A DNA stretch of 62,582 nt from Alphaproteobacteria bacterium (GCA_030147745.1 JASBUS010000085.1:1-62582); one strand, 5' to 3'; counted from the first letter of the stretch, positions 53,309 through 62,314 are shown. A program made the numbers and translations. Notes: generated by a model from the letters alone, not told the origin.

Positions 53309-54226
53309 ATGTCACTTTTTCAGCGCATCACACCTAAAAGCTATATCTTGCCGTTGCATAAACGCTCTGGTAGTGTGCAGTTCTTTACGATCATCATGCT
53401 GATGACTGCAATGCTCGTCATCATTGGCGCGGTTCAGATCTCCTTGATGAATACAGTTCAGAAGTGGAAGAGCTTGATTGAACATCAGGCCAGCATTGAA
53501 ATTCCTTCGCTCGACGAAAATGGCCGCGCTTATAGCAGCGATGAATTAAACATGATGACGCAGCGTGTCGTTGCTTTGCTTGAAAATATTGACTATACGC
53601 GTGATGTCCAAATCGAAAGCACTGAGCAAATCGCAAAACTAATTGGCCCATGGCTTGGTAATGACAATAAAGTCCTTGATATGAATTTACCTGTTCTGAT
53701 TAACTTTAATATTCAGACCGATGATAAAAGCTTTATTGATCAGCTTACAAGTCGCATCAAGAAACTTGCCCCGCGTGCACGTCTGCAAACGCATCAAAAA
53801 TGGCTCGATAAATTCTTGCAGCTTGTGCGTGGTATTCATGGTATTGGCCTGCTTATCGTTAGCGTGACCCTTGTTGCGACATTATTCGTGATTAGCAGCA
53901 CCGTTCGCGCCCGTATGGCGATATATAAGAAGGAATTATCCCTTATTCACATTATGGGGGCGCATGATCGCTTCATTTTGCGTCAATTTTTGATTTATTT
54001 ATCGTATTTAACTGTTCCAGCAGCATTTTTGGGCTTAATTCTCGCATTTGTGATGATGAGTATTATATCCGCCCTATTTTTGAACGCAGACACCGCATTT
54101 ATTCCCCATTTTGGCGTGAATGGCGGTTATTTGATCAAATTACTCTTTATCCCGCTTGTAATATGCTTTATGAGTATAGCTATCGGCAGCTATACCGTTA
54201 TTAATGAAATGAAAAAAATGCCGTAG
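53309..54226 (+). CDS. ftsX: Cell division protein FtsX
   Basis: FtsX is the membrane partner of FtsE. The frame is open to 53186 in ftsE, but the start ATG 53309 (MSLFQRITPKSYILPLHKRS) is the correct one, giving 305 residues. Four membrane helices appear: near 25-45 (FFTIIMLMTAMLVIIGAVQ), then about 180-205, 225-250 and 275-298, with a periplasmic loop between the first and second (VALLENIDYTRDVQIESTEQ). This is the FtsX/MacB-type topology. It is followed 9 bases later by the YdcF gene. Confidence 0.93.
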   Translation: MSLFQRITPKSYILPLHKRSGSVQFFTIIMLMTAMLVIIGAVQISLMNTVQKWKSLIEHQASIEIPSLDENGRAYSSDELNMMTQRVVALLENIDYTRDVQIESTEQIAKLIGPWLGNDNKVLDMNLPVLINFNIQTDDKSFIDQLTSRIKKLAPRARLQTHQKWLDKFLQLVRGIHGIGLLIVSVTLVATLFVISSTVRARMAIYKKELSLIHIMGAHDRFILRQFLIYLSYLTVPAAFLGLILAFVMMSIISALFLNADTAFIPHFGVNGGYLIKLLFIPLVICFMSIAIGSYTVINEMKKMP

Positions 54227-54235
54227 TAAATATTC

Positions 54236-54838
54236 ATGAAATTGAAAAAAGACAGATTCACCAGCTATATATTTATGGGCTTGCAGAGTTTATTCATTCT
54301 GTGGCTATGCGCCTATGGCTTCTTTATTGCCTATAGCCACCTAAGCACGCGCCCTGAAGTTACCAAAATCAGCCAAGAGCCTGTCATTATCCTAACAGGT
54401 GATAGCGGCCGCATTACACAAGGCTTAGAACTTGCCAAAACAATCGATAGCCCTGCGATATTTATTACTGGCGTGAATGAACAGCTTGATAAAAAAGATA
54501 TTCTCAACAATTGGAATGCCGATAACCTAGACCCGTTGATCTCAATTGATCATAAAGCCCTTAATACGATTGGGAATATCGAACAGTCTGTAAAATGGCT
54601 ACAGGAAAACAACTATAACGAAGCGGTGATTGTAACATCAAATTATCATATGCCACGCGCTGAAATGCTGTTTAAAGCCAAAGCGCCTGAATTGCATTTT
54701 CTTTCTTATCCTGTGCAGAGTTCACATCTAAGTCCACAAAAATTAAAATTCTGGAAGACGATGTTTATCGAATTCCACAAAACGGCTTTGGTGAAATTCT
54801 GCATTATTCAAAATTTAGTAGACTGTCTGGACGAATAA
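54236..54838 (+). CDS. YdcF/SanA family membrane protein (DUF218)
   Basis: A 200-residue single-pass protein: a membrane helix at about 12-35 (SYIFMGLQSLFILWLCAYGF) and a DUF218 domain with VIILTGDSGRITQGLELAK at the front and IVTSNYHMPRAEMLF at the end, the conserved NYH region. YdcF/ElyC/SanA proteins affect envelope barrier and undecaprenyl phosphate metabolism; the exact reaction is unknown. Its place between ftsX and plsC on one strand fits an envelope-related operon. One base separates it from plsC. Confidence 0.82.
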   Translation: MKLKKDRFTSYIFMGLQSLFILWLCAYGFFIAYSHLSTRPEVTKISQEPVIILTGDSGRITQGLELAKTIDSPAIFITGVNEQLDKKDILNNWNADNLDPLISIDHKALNTIGNIEQSVKWLQENNYNEAVIVTSNYHMPRAEMLFKAKAPELHFLSYPVQSSHLSPQKLKFWKTMFIEFHKTALVKFCIIQNLVDCLDE

Positions 54839-54839
54839 C

Positions 54840-55568
54840 ATGATCCGATCCCTTATTTTCAACATACTCTATTACCCTCTTACGGCGTTTTTATGCTTTG
54901 CGTATTTGCCGTTTTTGTTACTACCACGTGAATGGCTATTGGTGATGGTTGAATTCTATGTCAAGCTGATCCACCTGCTTGAAAAATATGTATTGAAACT
55001 CGACTTTGAAGTCCGCGGCATAGAGCATTTGCCTAAAGATGAAGCTTATATTGTCGCCGCAAAACATTTTTCATCTTATGAGACCTTGAAACTGCATATC
55101 TTGTTTAAAGACCCTGCGATTGTGATGAAGAAGGAATTATTCAGCATTCCAATTTGGGGGTGGTATGCCAAGAAGATGCGTTTAATTGGTATTGATCGTT
55201 CAAACCGTGACACCGCGGTTAAATCTGTCACAGCCGGCGCACAAATGGCTGCAGACATGAAACGTCCAATTGTCATCTTCCCACAAGGTACACGCGTTGC
55301 CATTGACCACACGACTAAAGACAAACCTTATAAATCAGGCATTATGCGTATGCAACAAGCCGCGGGTTTAAAGATCGTACCGATGGCATTAAATACAGGT
55401 TTATTTTGGCCGCGTAACGCCTTAACCAAGAAAAGCGGCAAAGTTATATTTGAATTCATGCCGCCGCTAGAAAGTGGCTTGTCGACACATGAAGGCTTAG
55501 CTATAATCCAGAATGCTATTGAAAGCAAAACAGCGGAACTCATCGCAGAAACGTCACCTAGGGGGTAA
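54840..55568 (+). CDS. plsC: 1-acylglycerol-3-phosphate acyltransferase
   Basis: PlsC adds the second acyl chain to make phosphatidic acid. The 242 residues have an N-terminal membrane helix (ILYYPLTAFLCFAYLPFLLL), the catalytic motif KHFSSYE (HX4E, where many bacteria have HX4D), and the FPQGTRVA motif for FPEGTR. Both replacements are common in alphaproteobacteria. The tail IPMALNTGLFWPRN and EFMPPL are usual. It follows YdcF by one base and precedes the DUF2125 gene by 7. Confidence 0.9.
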   Translation: MIRSLIFNILYYPLTAFLCFAYLPFLLLPREWLLVMVEFYVKLIHLLEKYVLKLDFEVRGIEHLPKDEAYIVAAKHFSSYETLKLHILFKDPAIVMKKELFSIPIWGWYAKKMRLIGIDRSNRDTAVKSVTAGAQMAADMKRPIVIFPQGTRVAIDHTTKDKPYKSGIMRMQQAAGLKIVPMALNTGLFWPRNALTKKSGKVIFEFMPPLESGLSTHEGLAIIQNAIESKTAELIAETSPRG

Positions 55569-55575
55569 TTAGACC

Positions 55576-56433
55576 ATGGCAATTCTCAAGAAAATATCAC
55601 TCGTTATTATCGCGTTAATTGCCTTAGCTGGTATTGGTTATACAGCAACATGGTTTTATATAGGCAGCAAAATCAAATCTACAGTTTCTCTAGAAAAATC
55701 AGATGTATTGCAAAATAACCCTGATTTAAAAGTTGAAAATGTTAATGTAAATCTAACAGGGTTCCCCGATAAATTTATAGTTACATGGTCGGGAAATGTT
55801 TCTACAAACGAAGGTCGATTGGACATTCCTGAGTTAAACATCAAAAGAACTTGGTTTGGAATTGATAAAACAATCAACCTTAATGCTCCACACGGCTTTC
55901 AAATAAATGTTGAAAATCAAGAGCCAATCAAGATTGACCACTTCAACCTTAATTTAACAATGCCACCAAATTGGCCAGGTTATCACGCAGGCAAAGCCGG
56001 TCTTGCCATCTGGCAAAGCTTGAATGAGCAGCTGATGATTTCTAACTTTAACCTTGCTTCTAGCAGTATTGGTTTTGATGTATCGGCAGATGGTTATATG
56101 ACTTTAGACCGCAACCTTCAGCCTGCAGGTGTTATTCAGCTTAAATTCAATGACATCAGCTATATTGAAAAGAAGAAGCTTGAGATTAAAGAAAAGATCG
56201 AACAAGGCGCCGCCAATTTAACCGATGAAGAAAAGAAAACGATCCTTCGTCAAATGGCGACACTTGCGGCCTTTACATCTGCACAAGACATGAATTACAC
56301 AATCAAGATTTTAAAGAACTCAGTCTTCATAAGCTTTTTGAAATTGATGCAGTTCCCACATGTCAACTGGCCAGAGCCTAATGCAACTATGCCTGCCGCT
56401 AATGTGCAGGCCGCGCCACAGGCCAGTGAATAA
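55576..56433 (+). CDS. DUF2125 family protein
   Basis: A 285-residue protein of DUF2125, an alphaproteobacterial family of unknown function. A membrane anchor or signal (ISLVIIALIALAGIGYTATW, about 8-28) precedes an LPS/OMP-like beta region with VNVNLTGFPDKFIVTW, the hallmark GFPDKF near residue 60, then GFQINVENQEPIKIDHF. The body is probably periplasmic. It is the last gene of the ftsEX-YdcF-plsC run and is convergent with the tyrA-like gene (31 bases apart). Confidence 0.82.
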   Translation: MAILKKISLVIIALIALAGIGYTATWFYIGSKIKSTVSLEKSDVLQNNPDLKVENVNVNLTGFPDKFIVTWSGNVSTNEGRLDIPELNIKRTWFGIDKTINLNAPHGFQINVENQEPIKIDHFNLNLTMPPNWPGYHAGKAGLAIWQSLNEQLMISNFNLASSSIGFDVSADGYMTLDRNLQPAGVIQLKFNDISYIEKKKLEIKEKIEQGAANLTDEEKKTILRQMATLAAFTSAQDMNYTIKILKNSVFISFLKLMQFPHVNWPEPNATMPAANVQAAPQASE

Positions 56434-56464
56434 TTTCAGATAAATTTTTTAAGTTAACGCGCGT

Positions 56465-57367
56465 TTATTTTTCTTCATATGGCGCGCGTCCAGCTTGACC
56501 AGAATCTACAACGGCATTTCTGATCTCACGTGTTTTTGTGAACTGGCTTTGTAGGAATTCGCCTTTATCTTGGCGGATTGCCTTTTGAAGCTCTGATAAA
56601 TCTTCATTAAAGCGCTGCAAGACGTCGAGGACGCTTTCCTTATTCTCAATAAAGATATCGCGCCACATAACGGGGTCAGACCCTGCAATACGCGTAAAAT
56701 CACGGAAACCACCTGCCGAATATTTGATCACTTCGCGCTGTAGATCTTCCGCCATATTGGTGGCAGTGCCCACAATTGAATATGCGATTAAGTGCGGCAA
56801 ATGCGATGTAATCGCCAATACCAAGTCATGATGACGTGGCTCCATGAAATCAATATTCGCACCACATAATTCCCAAAGCGCAGTGACGCGTTCAACGGCC
56901 TGTAAATCTGTTTCATCAATTGGTGTGATGATTAGCCAGCGATTAACAAATAAACTATCGAACCCCGCAGATGGGCCTGATTTTTCCGCGCCTGCAATGG
57001 GGTGCGCAGGTACAAACATTTCAGAATAAGGCAAAACTTTTTCAACGGCATCAATAACCGATTGTTTCACTGAGCCCACATCCGTAATAATTGTTTTACT
57101 TGTGACGAATGGCGCGATGGCCTCTGCTGTTGCGCCCATTTGGCCTACGGGCGTACAAATGACGATAATGTCAGCAGCTGCCAAATAGCTATCAAAATAA
57201 TCATAAGCTGCGTCAGCCAGATTATTATCCATCGCATAGTTCAAATAATCGTGATTTTTATCAACGGCTGTAATCTCAATTTCAGGGTCAGCCTTTTTTA
57301 GGGCGCGCGCCAAGGATGAGCCAATAAGACCAAAACCGACAATCACAACATCATTAAACTTCGCCAT
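56465..57367 (-). CDS. tyrA: Prephenate/arogenate dehydrogenase
   Basis: A 300-residue NAD-dependent enzyme of tyrosine synthesis. The Rossmann loop IVGFGLIGSSLARALKKA opens it; TDVGSVKQSVIDAV and PAHPIAGAEKSGP (His in the prephenate dehydrogenase motif) follow, then the helical domain with SHLPHLIAYSIV and YSAGGFRDFTRIAGSDP. Prephenate versus arogenate use is not decided. It is 30 bases downstream of chorismate mutase, whose product is its substrate, so the two form a tyrosine branch operon. The usual hisC between them is absent. Confidence 0.9.
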   Translation of the reverse strand: MAKFNDVVIVGFGLIGSSLARALKKADPEIEITAVDKNHDYLNYAMDNNLADAAYDYFDSYLAAADIIVICTPVGQMGATAEAIAPFVTSKTIITDVGSVKQSVIDAVEKVLPYSEMFVPAHPIAGAEKSGPSAGFDSLFVNRWLIITPIDETDLQAVERVTALWELCGANIDFMEPRHHDLVLAITSHLPHLIAYSIVGTATNMAEDLQREVIKYSAGGFRDFTRIAGSDPVMWRDIFIENKESVLDVLQRFNEDLSELQKAIRQDKGEFLQSQFTKTREIRNAVVDSGQAGRAPYEEK

Positions 57368-57397
57368 TACTTAAGCTTTCTCATTCAGACTACACTA

Positions 57398-58270
57398 TTA
57401 AACTTTTAAGGCTTTCGGATGACCACCTAAATGCAGCCATGTTCCACCATATTCATTTTTATCTTTATGCACCAATTCAATAAAACTTGGCTGCTCGGGA
57501 TCAATATATTGATCAATGATACATAGACCGAAATATTGCCCATCTTGCTGCGCTTCATAGAGTTTATATTGTTCGGCATTTAAAGCAGCCATAGCTTTGG
57601 TACAAATATCATTAAGTGCTGTTGCATCGCTCGTTTTATAGACGAGATAACTCATATCATCATCTGATGTTTCAAAATGTGCCCGCGTAATGACATGGAA
57701 ACCATTCTTGTTAAAGTCGTCCGCAAAGCCGACAAATGGTAAGGCCTGAACAATTGACGGACGCTCACTGCCATTTTGGTTTTGTGCAACTAAACCCGCA
57801 TAGGTCGCGAGCCATGACGCCGTCATTTCATTTTGCGCATAAAGCGCATCCACAATCACAAAGTCGCTATGGCCACTCATGAGATCCGCCATAGCGGCAT
57901 CAAAACTTGCAACCTGTTTAAGTGGCAGCAGACTACCAAAATAATCCGTAATAATTTTTACATTTTCAGGCTTGTTATTTTCAATGTAGTAAACCGCCTT
58001 AAGGCCGGATTGCAGCATGGATACCGCACTTACTAATTCACGCCAAATACGGGTAATCGCCTGTTTCGGTAATGGGCCATCGTGACGTGCCAGTAAACGG
58101 CGGATCATACGTGCTTCACGCGCAGGATGCACAACAGGCATACCGCGTTTTTTCTTCTCCGCCGCAATGCTTGAGGCAAGCTCCGCCCGCTCCATCAATA
58201 AATCATGAACGGTATTGTCGATACGATCGATATTTTGTCTAATTGAATCAAGTGTTTGTGACTTATACAT
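57398..58270 (-). CDS. Chorismate mutase with C-terminal domain
   Basis: A 290-residue protein. The first 95 residues are an AroQ-type chorismate mutase (DSIRQNIDRIDNTVHDLLME, ELASSIAAEKK, HPAREARMIRRLLARHDGPL), converting chorismate to prephenate. The remaining 195 residues resemble a periplasmic-binding or prephenate-dehydratase-like fold but without the dehydratase TRF motif; the end reads YGGTWLHLGGHPKAL. This two-part form is usual for alphaproteobacteria. It leads into tyrA and is divergent from metA with 76 bases between. Confidence 0.87.
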   Translation of the reverse strand: MYKSQTLDSIRQNIDRIDNTVHDLLMERAELASSIAAEKKKRGMPVVHPAREARMIRRLLARHDGPLPKQAITRIWRELVSAVSMLQSGLKAVYYIENNKPENVKIITDYFGSLLPLKQVASFDAAMADLMSGHSDFVIVDALYAQNEMTASWLATYAGLVAQNQNGSERPSIVQALPFVGFADDFNKNGFHVITRAHFETSDDDMSYLVYKTSDATALNDICTKAMAALNAEQYKLYEAQQDGQYFGLCIIDQYIDPEQPSFIELVHKDKNEYGGTWLHLGGHPKALKV

Positions 58271-58297
58271 TGAGATTATCTTTAATTGGCGTTAATC

Positions 58298-58316
58298 TTC
58301 GCAAAGTTTATGCGAA
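58298..58316. promoter_or_regulatory. Inverted repeat between chorismate mutase and metA
   Basis: TTCGCA (58298-58303) and TGCGAA (58311-58316) form 6-base arms around a 7-base spacer in the short divergent gap. It could be an operator or a weak leader hairpin for metA. No clear promoter is recognised. No SAM-II riboswitch pattern is found. Confidence 0.3.
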
Positions 58317-58346
58317 AAACCCTTTAATGACAACAGCGTAAAAGAC

Positions 58347-59408
58347 ATGCCTTTAGTTGCTTATAAAAACATCCCCAGTTTTGCGCGCCTCGCAAAAGAT
58401 GGGCATTTAATTCTAAGTGAAGACCGCGCCCTTCGGCAGGATTACCGCGGCCTGCATATTGGGCTGTTAAACATGATGCCTGATGCCGCACTTGAAATTA
58501 CCGAACGTCAATTTTTTCGCTTAATTGGGCGATCAGACCGTATTGTGCAATTTTATATGCACCCCTTTTCTATTCCAGGGATTAAACGCAGTGATGATGC
58601 CAAAAACTATATTGAGCAATATTACGAAAGCTTTGAAGACATCAAAAAGATCGGCCTAGATGCACTGATCATCACTGGCGCAAATGTCCCCTCGCCTGAC
58701 TTACGTGAAGCTGACTTTTTTGAACCTTTCCAAGAAGTTCTAGATTGGGCGTTTAAAAATGTAACATCGGTGCTGTGTTCATGTATTTCGACGCATGCAG
58801 CGATGCTTGCGCTTTACAATGAAACGCGCACGAGATTGCCTGAAAAGTTATTTGGTGTTTATGAACATCAAGTCAATATGCCGCTTCAACCCTTAACGCG
58901 CGGCATAAATACAAAATTTGATGCGCCACATTCCCGTCATAACATGATTACGCGTGAACAATTCATTCGTAACGATATGATCGTCCTTGCCGAAAGCCAA
59001 GATGCAGGCGTGCATTTAGCGAGTTCAAATGATGGGCTGCGCTTAGTCTGCTTCCAAGGCCATCCTGAATATGATCGTGTCAGTTTGCTTAAGGAATATA
59101 AGCGCGATATTAGTTTATATATAAACGGGAAGCTTGAATGTTTGCCGCCAATGCCATCAAATTACATTAATGCCGATTATCGTGATGCATTTATGAAGCT
59201 GATTGATGAGATCGTTCAAAAGAAAGATATCTCCCTTTTTGACGATGATATTGTTATGCCGAATATTGAAAACACATGGCAATGCACCGCGCGCTCAATC
59301 ATTCAAAACTGGGTGGGTGCAGTCTATCAAGTAACAGGTTATGACCGCCACCAACCATTTATGGACAAGATAGATCCATCTGATCCACTAAAATCTGTAC
59401 TAATTTAA
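58347..59408 (+). CDS. metA: Homoserine O-succinyltransferase (MetA family)
   Basis: A 353-residue enzyme of methionine synthesis that acylates homoserine. The order of MetA motifs is present: LNMMPDAALEITERQFFRLI at the front, DALIITGANVP, the nucleophile Cys in SVLCSCISTHAAML, LPEKLFGVYEHQ, and GHPEYDR with the catalytic His. The Cys region is that of the alphaproteobacterial branch (SCxxxHAAxL) rather than the E. coli CWGAQA. Acyl-CoA preference (succinyl or acetyl) is undetermined. A C-terminal extension of about 40 residues is seen. It is divergent from chorismate mutase and convergent with the methyltransferase. Confidence 0.9.
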   Translation: MPLVAYKNIPSFARLAKDGHLILSEDRALRQDYRGLHIGLLNMMPDAALEITERQFFRLIGRSDRIVQFYMHPFSIPGIKRSDDAKNYIEQYYESFEDIKKIGLDALIITGANVPSPDLREADFFEPFQEVLDWAFKNVTSVLCSCISTHAAMLALYNETRTRLPEKLFGVYEHQVNMPLQPLTRGINTKFDAPHSRHNMITREQFIRNDMIVLAESQDAGVHLASSNDGLRLVCFQGHPEYDRVSLLKEYKRDISLYINGKLECLPPMPSNYINADYRDAFMKLIDEIVQKKDISLFDDDIVMPNIENTWQCTARSIIQNWVGAVYQVTGYDRHQPFMDKIDPSDPLKSVLI

Positions 59409-59414
59409 GAAACG

Positions 59415-60152
59415 TTATCCAGTTGGCTTGGCGGGCTTTGGCACATAAATCCAGCGCCCACTCACTGGCACTTTCGTGCCTGTATCTGGCGTGATGCGCG
59501 CATAAATCTTCTTAGTACATTCAATGATATATACCCCCGCCAGTGCTGGCATGATATATGGACCTATGCGCTCTAAGCTCGGCGCCATTTTATTAGCAAC
59601 GTTACTGGTGGATGGTAAAGCGAATAAGGCAGGCTGAACCGATTCAATATCAAATTGCTCTTCACGCAGGAAGTCCTCAATTTGCAAACGAGAATATGGC
59701 GTCCCCAAGCCAAACGGGCTCCATGATGCCATGCTCCAAAGACCTGTACGGTTCGGAATAACAAGCAGCATACGCCCGTTACTTCTTAAGACACGCCATG
59801 TTTCCTGCAGCAATGCACGCACAGACCCTGCATGTTCAAGGGCATGGATGAGCATAACATTGTCGAAATAGTTATTTTCAAATGGTAGTGCCTGTGATGC
59901 CGCAAATAAGGCGCTATTTTGTTCTTTATCGGGCCAGTGCAAAACGCCCATTTCAAGACGCCCTGCTGAGAATGCAATTTCTGCTTCCGCGCGATAGATA
60001 TCTAGATACGGATAAGCAAAGCCATAACCTAAAACACGTGCACCTTTAGCATGCGGCCAGCTTTTACGGATTTTCTGGCGCAGCGCATCCCGCACCAAAC
60101 GACCTGTGCGAGAAAGATAGAAATCTTCATAATCTTTTGCTGTGACCAACAT
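59415..60152 (-). CDS. Class I SAM-dependent methyltransferase
   Basis: A 245-residue methyltransferase of the alphaproteobacterial type that often sits by gloB or the metX/metW region. The front LVTAKDYEDFYLSRTGRLVRDALR is conserved, then ARVLGYGFAYPYLDIYR (an atypical AdoMet loop, GYGFAYP rather than GxGxG), then the acid region with NYFDNVMLIHALEHAGSV and LLVIPNRTGLWSM. The substrate is unknown. It is convergent with metA (6 bases apart) and upstream of it on its own strand comes the GNAT gene. Confidence 0.82.
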   Translation of the reverse strand: MLVTAKDYEDFYLSRTGRLVRDALRQKIRKSWPHAKGARVLGYGFAYPYLDIYRAEAEIAFSAGRLEMGVLHWPDKEQNSALFAASQALPFENNYFDNVMLIHALEHAGSVRALLQETWRVLRSNGRMLLVIPNRTGLWSMASWSPFGLGTPYSRLQIEDFLREEQFDIESVQPALFALPSTSNVANKMAPSLERIGPYIMPALAGVYIIECTKKIYARITPDTGTKVPVSGRWIYVPKPAKPTG

Positions 60153-60194
60153 GACGTAAGCTACTTATATGGCTGTAATTGTTATTTTTATTTA

Positions 60195-60659
60195 TTATAG
60201 CGCCTTAACCATCTGAACGCATGGATTATTTGCATCCCATAATGTCGGGAAGACTTCTAACGGCACAAAACCCTGCTTTGCGTAAAACGCACGTGTCTGT
60301 GCATAGGCTGCATTCTCACGACTTCCATCAAGGGTTTTGACCTGTAAAAATGTAACGCCAACGCCACGCAAACGTCCTTCGGCAAATTCAATCATCGCGC
60401 GGCCAATACCTTGGCGGTGATAATCTGAAAGTACGCCCATAACATAAATTTCAGCGGCTGTTTCACCATGTTTTTTAATAGATGCAAAACCGAGGACCTT
60501 ACCGTCTTTTACGGCTTTGACCATCGGGTAATTTTCCATGGTTTGGGTGTAATTGACGATGGCGTCTTCAATGCCGAACCAGTCAGGCAAAGCGCGCAAA
60601 ATAGCTTCGCAGCTTTCAACGCCGCCAAATTCCTGCCAAACATATTTGATGTCTGTCAT
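60195..60659 (-). CDS. GNAT family N-acetyltransferase
   Basis: A 154-residue GNAT enzyme. ATG at 60659 is preferred over a GTG three codons earlier because AAGGG is well placed for it. The acetyl-CoA motif YHRQGIGRAMIEFAEGRL is preceded by a strand (AAEIYVMGVL) and followed by a C-terminal part ending in FYAKQGFVPLE, typical of GNATs. Substrate unknown. It lies 15 bases after mutT and before the methyltransferase. Confidence 0.88.
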   Translation of the reverse strand: MTDIKYVWQEFGGVESCEAILRALPDWFGIEDAIVNYTQTMENYPMVKAVKDGKVLGFASIKKHGETAAEIYVMGVLSDYHRQGIGRAMIEFAEGRLRGVGVTFLQVKTLDGSRENAAYAQTRAFYAKQGFVPLEVFPTLWDANNPCVQMVKAL

Positions 60660-60674
60660 GGCACGCACCCTTTT

Positions 60675-61127
60675 TTATAAATATTCTAAGATTGGTGCAA
60701 TGAGCGGGATATCCGCAGGCGGCATATCCAAATTATAAAGCTCATCTGGCTTAATCCATTTTAGGTTCTGGCCTTCTTGCCCTTGCGGGATGCCACGCCA
60801 CACACGGCAAGCATATAAAGGCATAAAGAGATGGAATTTTTCGTAGCTATGCGATGCAAAGCTAATGGGATGGAAACCGCATGGACGGGTTTCAATATCT
60901 AATTCTTCGCGCAATTCACGCATTAACGCATATTCAGGCGACTCGCCTGGGTCAATTTTACCGCCGGGGAATTCCCATTTACCAGCCAGAGACTTACCTT
61001 CGGGGCGCTGCGTCACAAGGATGCGTTTATCCTTATCAATAAGCAACGCCGCCACCACGAGAATTATAGGTAATTCTGAACGTGGTGGCGGCGGATAATC
61101 TAATGCTTCTTCACAGGACATCATCAT
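60675..61127 (-). CDS. mutT: Nudix hydrolase MutT (8-oxo-dGTP diphosphatase)
   Basis: A 150-residue Nudix enzyme. The box GKIDPGESPEYALMRELREE fits GX5EX7REUXEEXGU except that Asp stands in for the last Gly. LVTQRPEGKSLAGKWEFPGG and HLFMPLYACRVWRG are as in MutT, which cleans oxidised dGTP from the nucleotide pool. ATG at 61127 is used (AAGAG upstream) rather than the GTG at 61136. It follows the PPIase gene by 29 bases, in an alphaproteobacterial group whose usual argJ member is missing here. Confidence 0.88.
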   Translation of the reverse strand: MMMSCEEALDYPPPPRSELPIILVVAALLIDKDKRILVTQRPEGKSLAGKWEFPGGKIDPGESPEYALMRELREELDIETRPCGFHPISFASHSYEKFHLFMPLYACRVWRGIPQGQEGQNLKWIKPDELYNLDMPPADIPLIAPILEYL

Positions 61128-61156
61128 GTAGTTCACTCTTATATCCTGTCAGGCAA

Positions 61157-62101
61157 TTATTTTTGTGCTTCACCGTTGATGTTGTAAAGCTCAACTTTTG
61201 CTTCTGAACGCCAGTTGCCAAGTAGTTCTTGCAATACTTTTGTACGCAATGCTGCTTCAAGGCTTGGCTTCATGTCTTCAAAAGACTCAGCTTCAACGCT
61301 ACGGCGGTCTTCAATCTTGATGATGTGATAACCGAATTGTGTTTGCACAGGCTCTTTTGAATATGCACCTTTTTCAATTGCGAAAGCTGCTTCTTCAAAT
61401 TCAGGAACCATTTCGCCTTTTTTGAAATAACCAAGGTCGCCACCGTTTTCACCTGATGGGCCAGTTGATTTTTCTTTGGCAAGTTCAGCAAAGTCTTTAC
61501 CGCCATCAAGTTCAGCGATAACAGCTTTAGCTTCTTCTTCTGTGTTCACCAAAATGTGACGTGCGCTAAGTTCTTCGATTTTTGCTTGTTCAGCTGCATA
61601 TTCATCATAAGCTGCTTTCAACGCTTCGTCAGTTAGGCGGTCGTTAATTTGCTGTTCGATGAAAACTGCACGTGCGATTTGCTTTTTCGCATCTTCAAGA
61701 CGTGTTTTATATTCGTCTGAATTCATAACATCTGACTTGTCCGCTTTGAATTCAACGATTTTACCGTTTACAAATTGATCCAATACAACTGGGAAGACAA
61801 TTTGTTTCGGAACAGTTTGCTGTGGACCAGCAAGCTCATCAATCATGTCGAAAATTTCTGAACGCTTGATTTCCATTTTGTCGATAACCGCAACGACTGG
61901 GTCACCTGGTTTAATTTCAACATCTGCATCAGCGATCGTTGCTGTTTTCGCATCACCTGCTGCTGGTTCAATTGCGCTAACGCCGTTAGCATCAAGCATT
62001 TCTTTACCATATGAATTTGCGAAGACAAAACCGCCTACACAAATTGTAAACATGGACAATACCAATACACCATATCGTCCTACAAAACTTTTTAACTGCA
62101 T
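61157..62101 (-). CDS. Periplasmic parvulin-type peptidyl-prolyl isomerase
   Basis: A 314-residue foldase. Starting at ATG 62101 (GAGG 7 bases upstream), it has a signal or anchor (YGVLVLSMFTICVGGFVFA), a SurA/PrsA-like helical N domain (GDPVVAVIDKMEIKRSEIF), then a parvulin PPIase domain at about 180-290 (ARHILVNTEEEAKAV, GGDLGYFKKGEMVPEFEEAA, TQFGYHIIKIEDRR). It helps fold exported proteins in the periplasm, with secA divergent from it on the right, 213 bases apart. mutT follows on the left. Confidence 0.91.
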   Translation of the reverse strand: MQLKSFVGRYGVLVLSMFTICVGGFVFANSYGKEMLDANGVSAIEPAAGDAKTATIADADVEIKPGDPVVAVIDKMEIKRSEIFDMIDELAGPQQTVPKQIVFPVVLDQFVNGKIVEFKADKSDVMNSDEYKTRLEDAKKQIARAVFIEQQINDRLTDEALKAAYDEYAAEQAKIEELSARHILVNTEEEAKAVIAELDGGKDFAELAKEKSTGPSGENGGDLGYFKKGEMVPEFEEAAFAIEKGAYSKEPVQTQFGYHIIKIEDRRSVEAESFEDMKPSLEAALRTKVLQELLGNWRSEAKVELYNINGEAQK

Positions 62102-62234
62102 AATATGCCTCATATAAAATTGTTATTATTAACAAACGTACTCTGTAATCCTTTATACGTTGTTCTTTTCTGCACGGCTCACTTTTAAAATGCAATAAAA
62201 AAACGTATAAACCGTAAGTTTTTATGGGCATTGA

Positions 62235-62263
62235 TTGACGTTGTGACCAAAACTTCCTATATA
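62235..62263 (+). promoter_or_regulatory. secA promoter
   Basis: TTGACG (62235-62240) and TATATA (62258-62263) lie 17 bases apart, with a start near 62270 and a leader of about 45 bases before the secA ATG at 62315. AGAGG is the ribosome site. Confidence 0.65.
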
Positions 62264-62314
62264 TGCTTGCAGATAGAAAACATAAGACAATAAGACCAGT
62301 CTAACAGAGGTACT

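Noticed and set aside
54840-55568. HX4E instead of HX4D in PlsC as a novelty
   Set aside because: HX4E with FPQGTR is common in alphaproteobacterial PlsC proteins as I recall them, so it is not treated as unusual.
58271-58346. SAM-II riboswitch upstream of metA
   Set aside because: The 76-base gap lacks the conserved SAM-II core; only a 6-bp inverted repeat is present.
62102-62231. Leftward frame beyond the PPIase start (62004-62231)
   Set aside because: It lies in another frame over the signal peptide coding region and the secA promoter; no signals support it.
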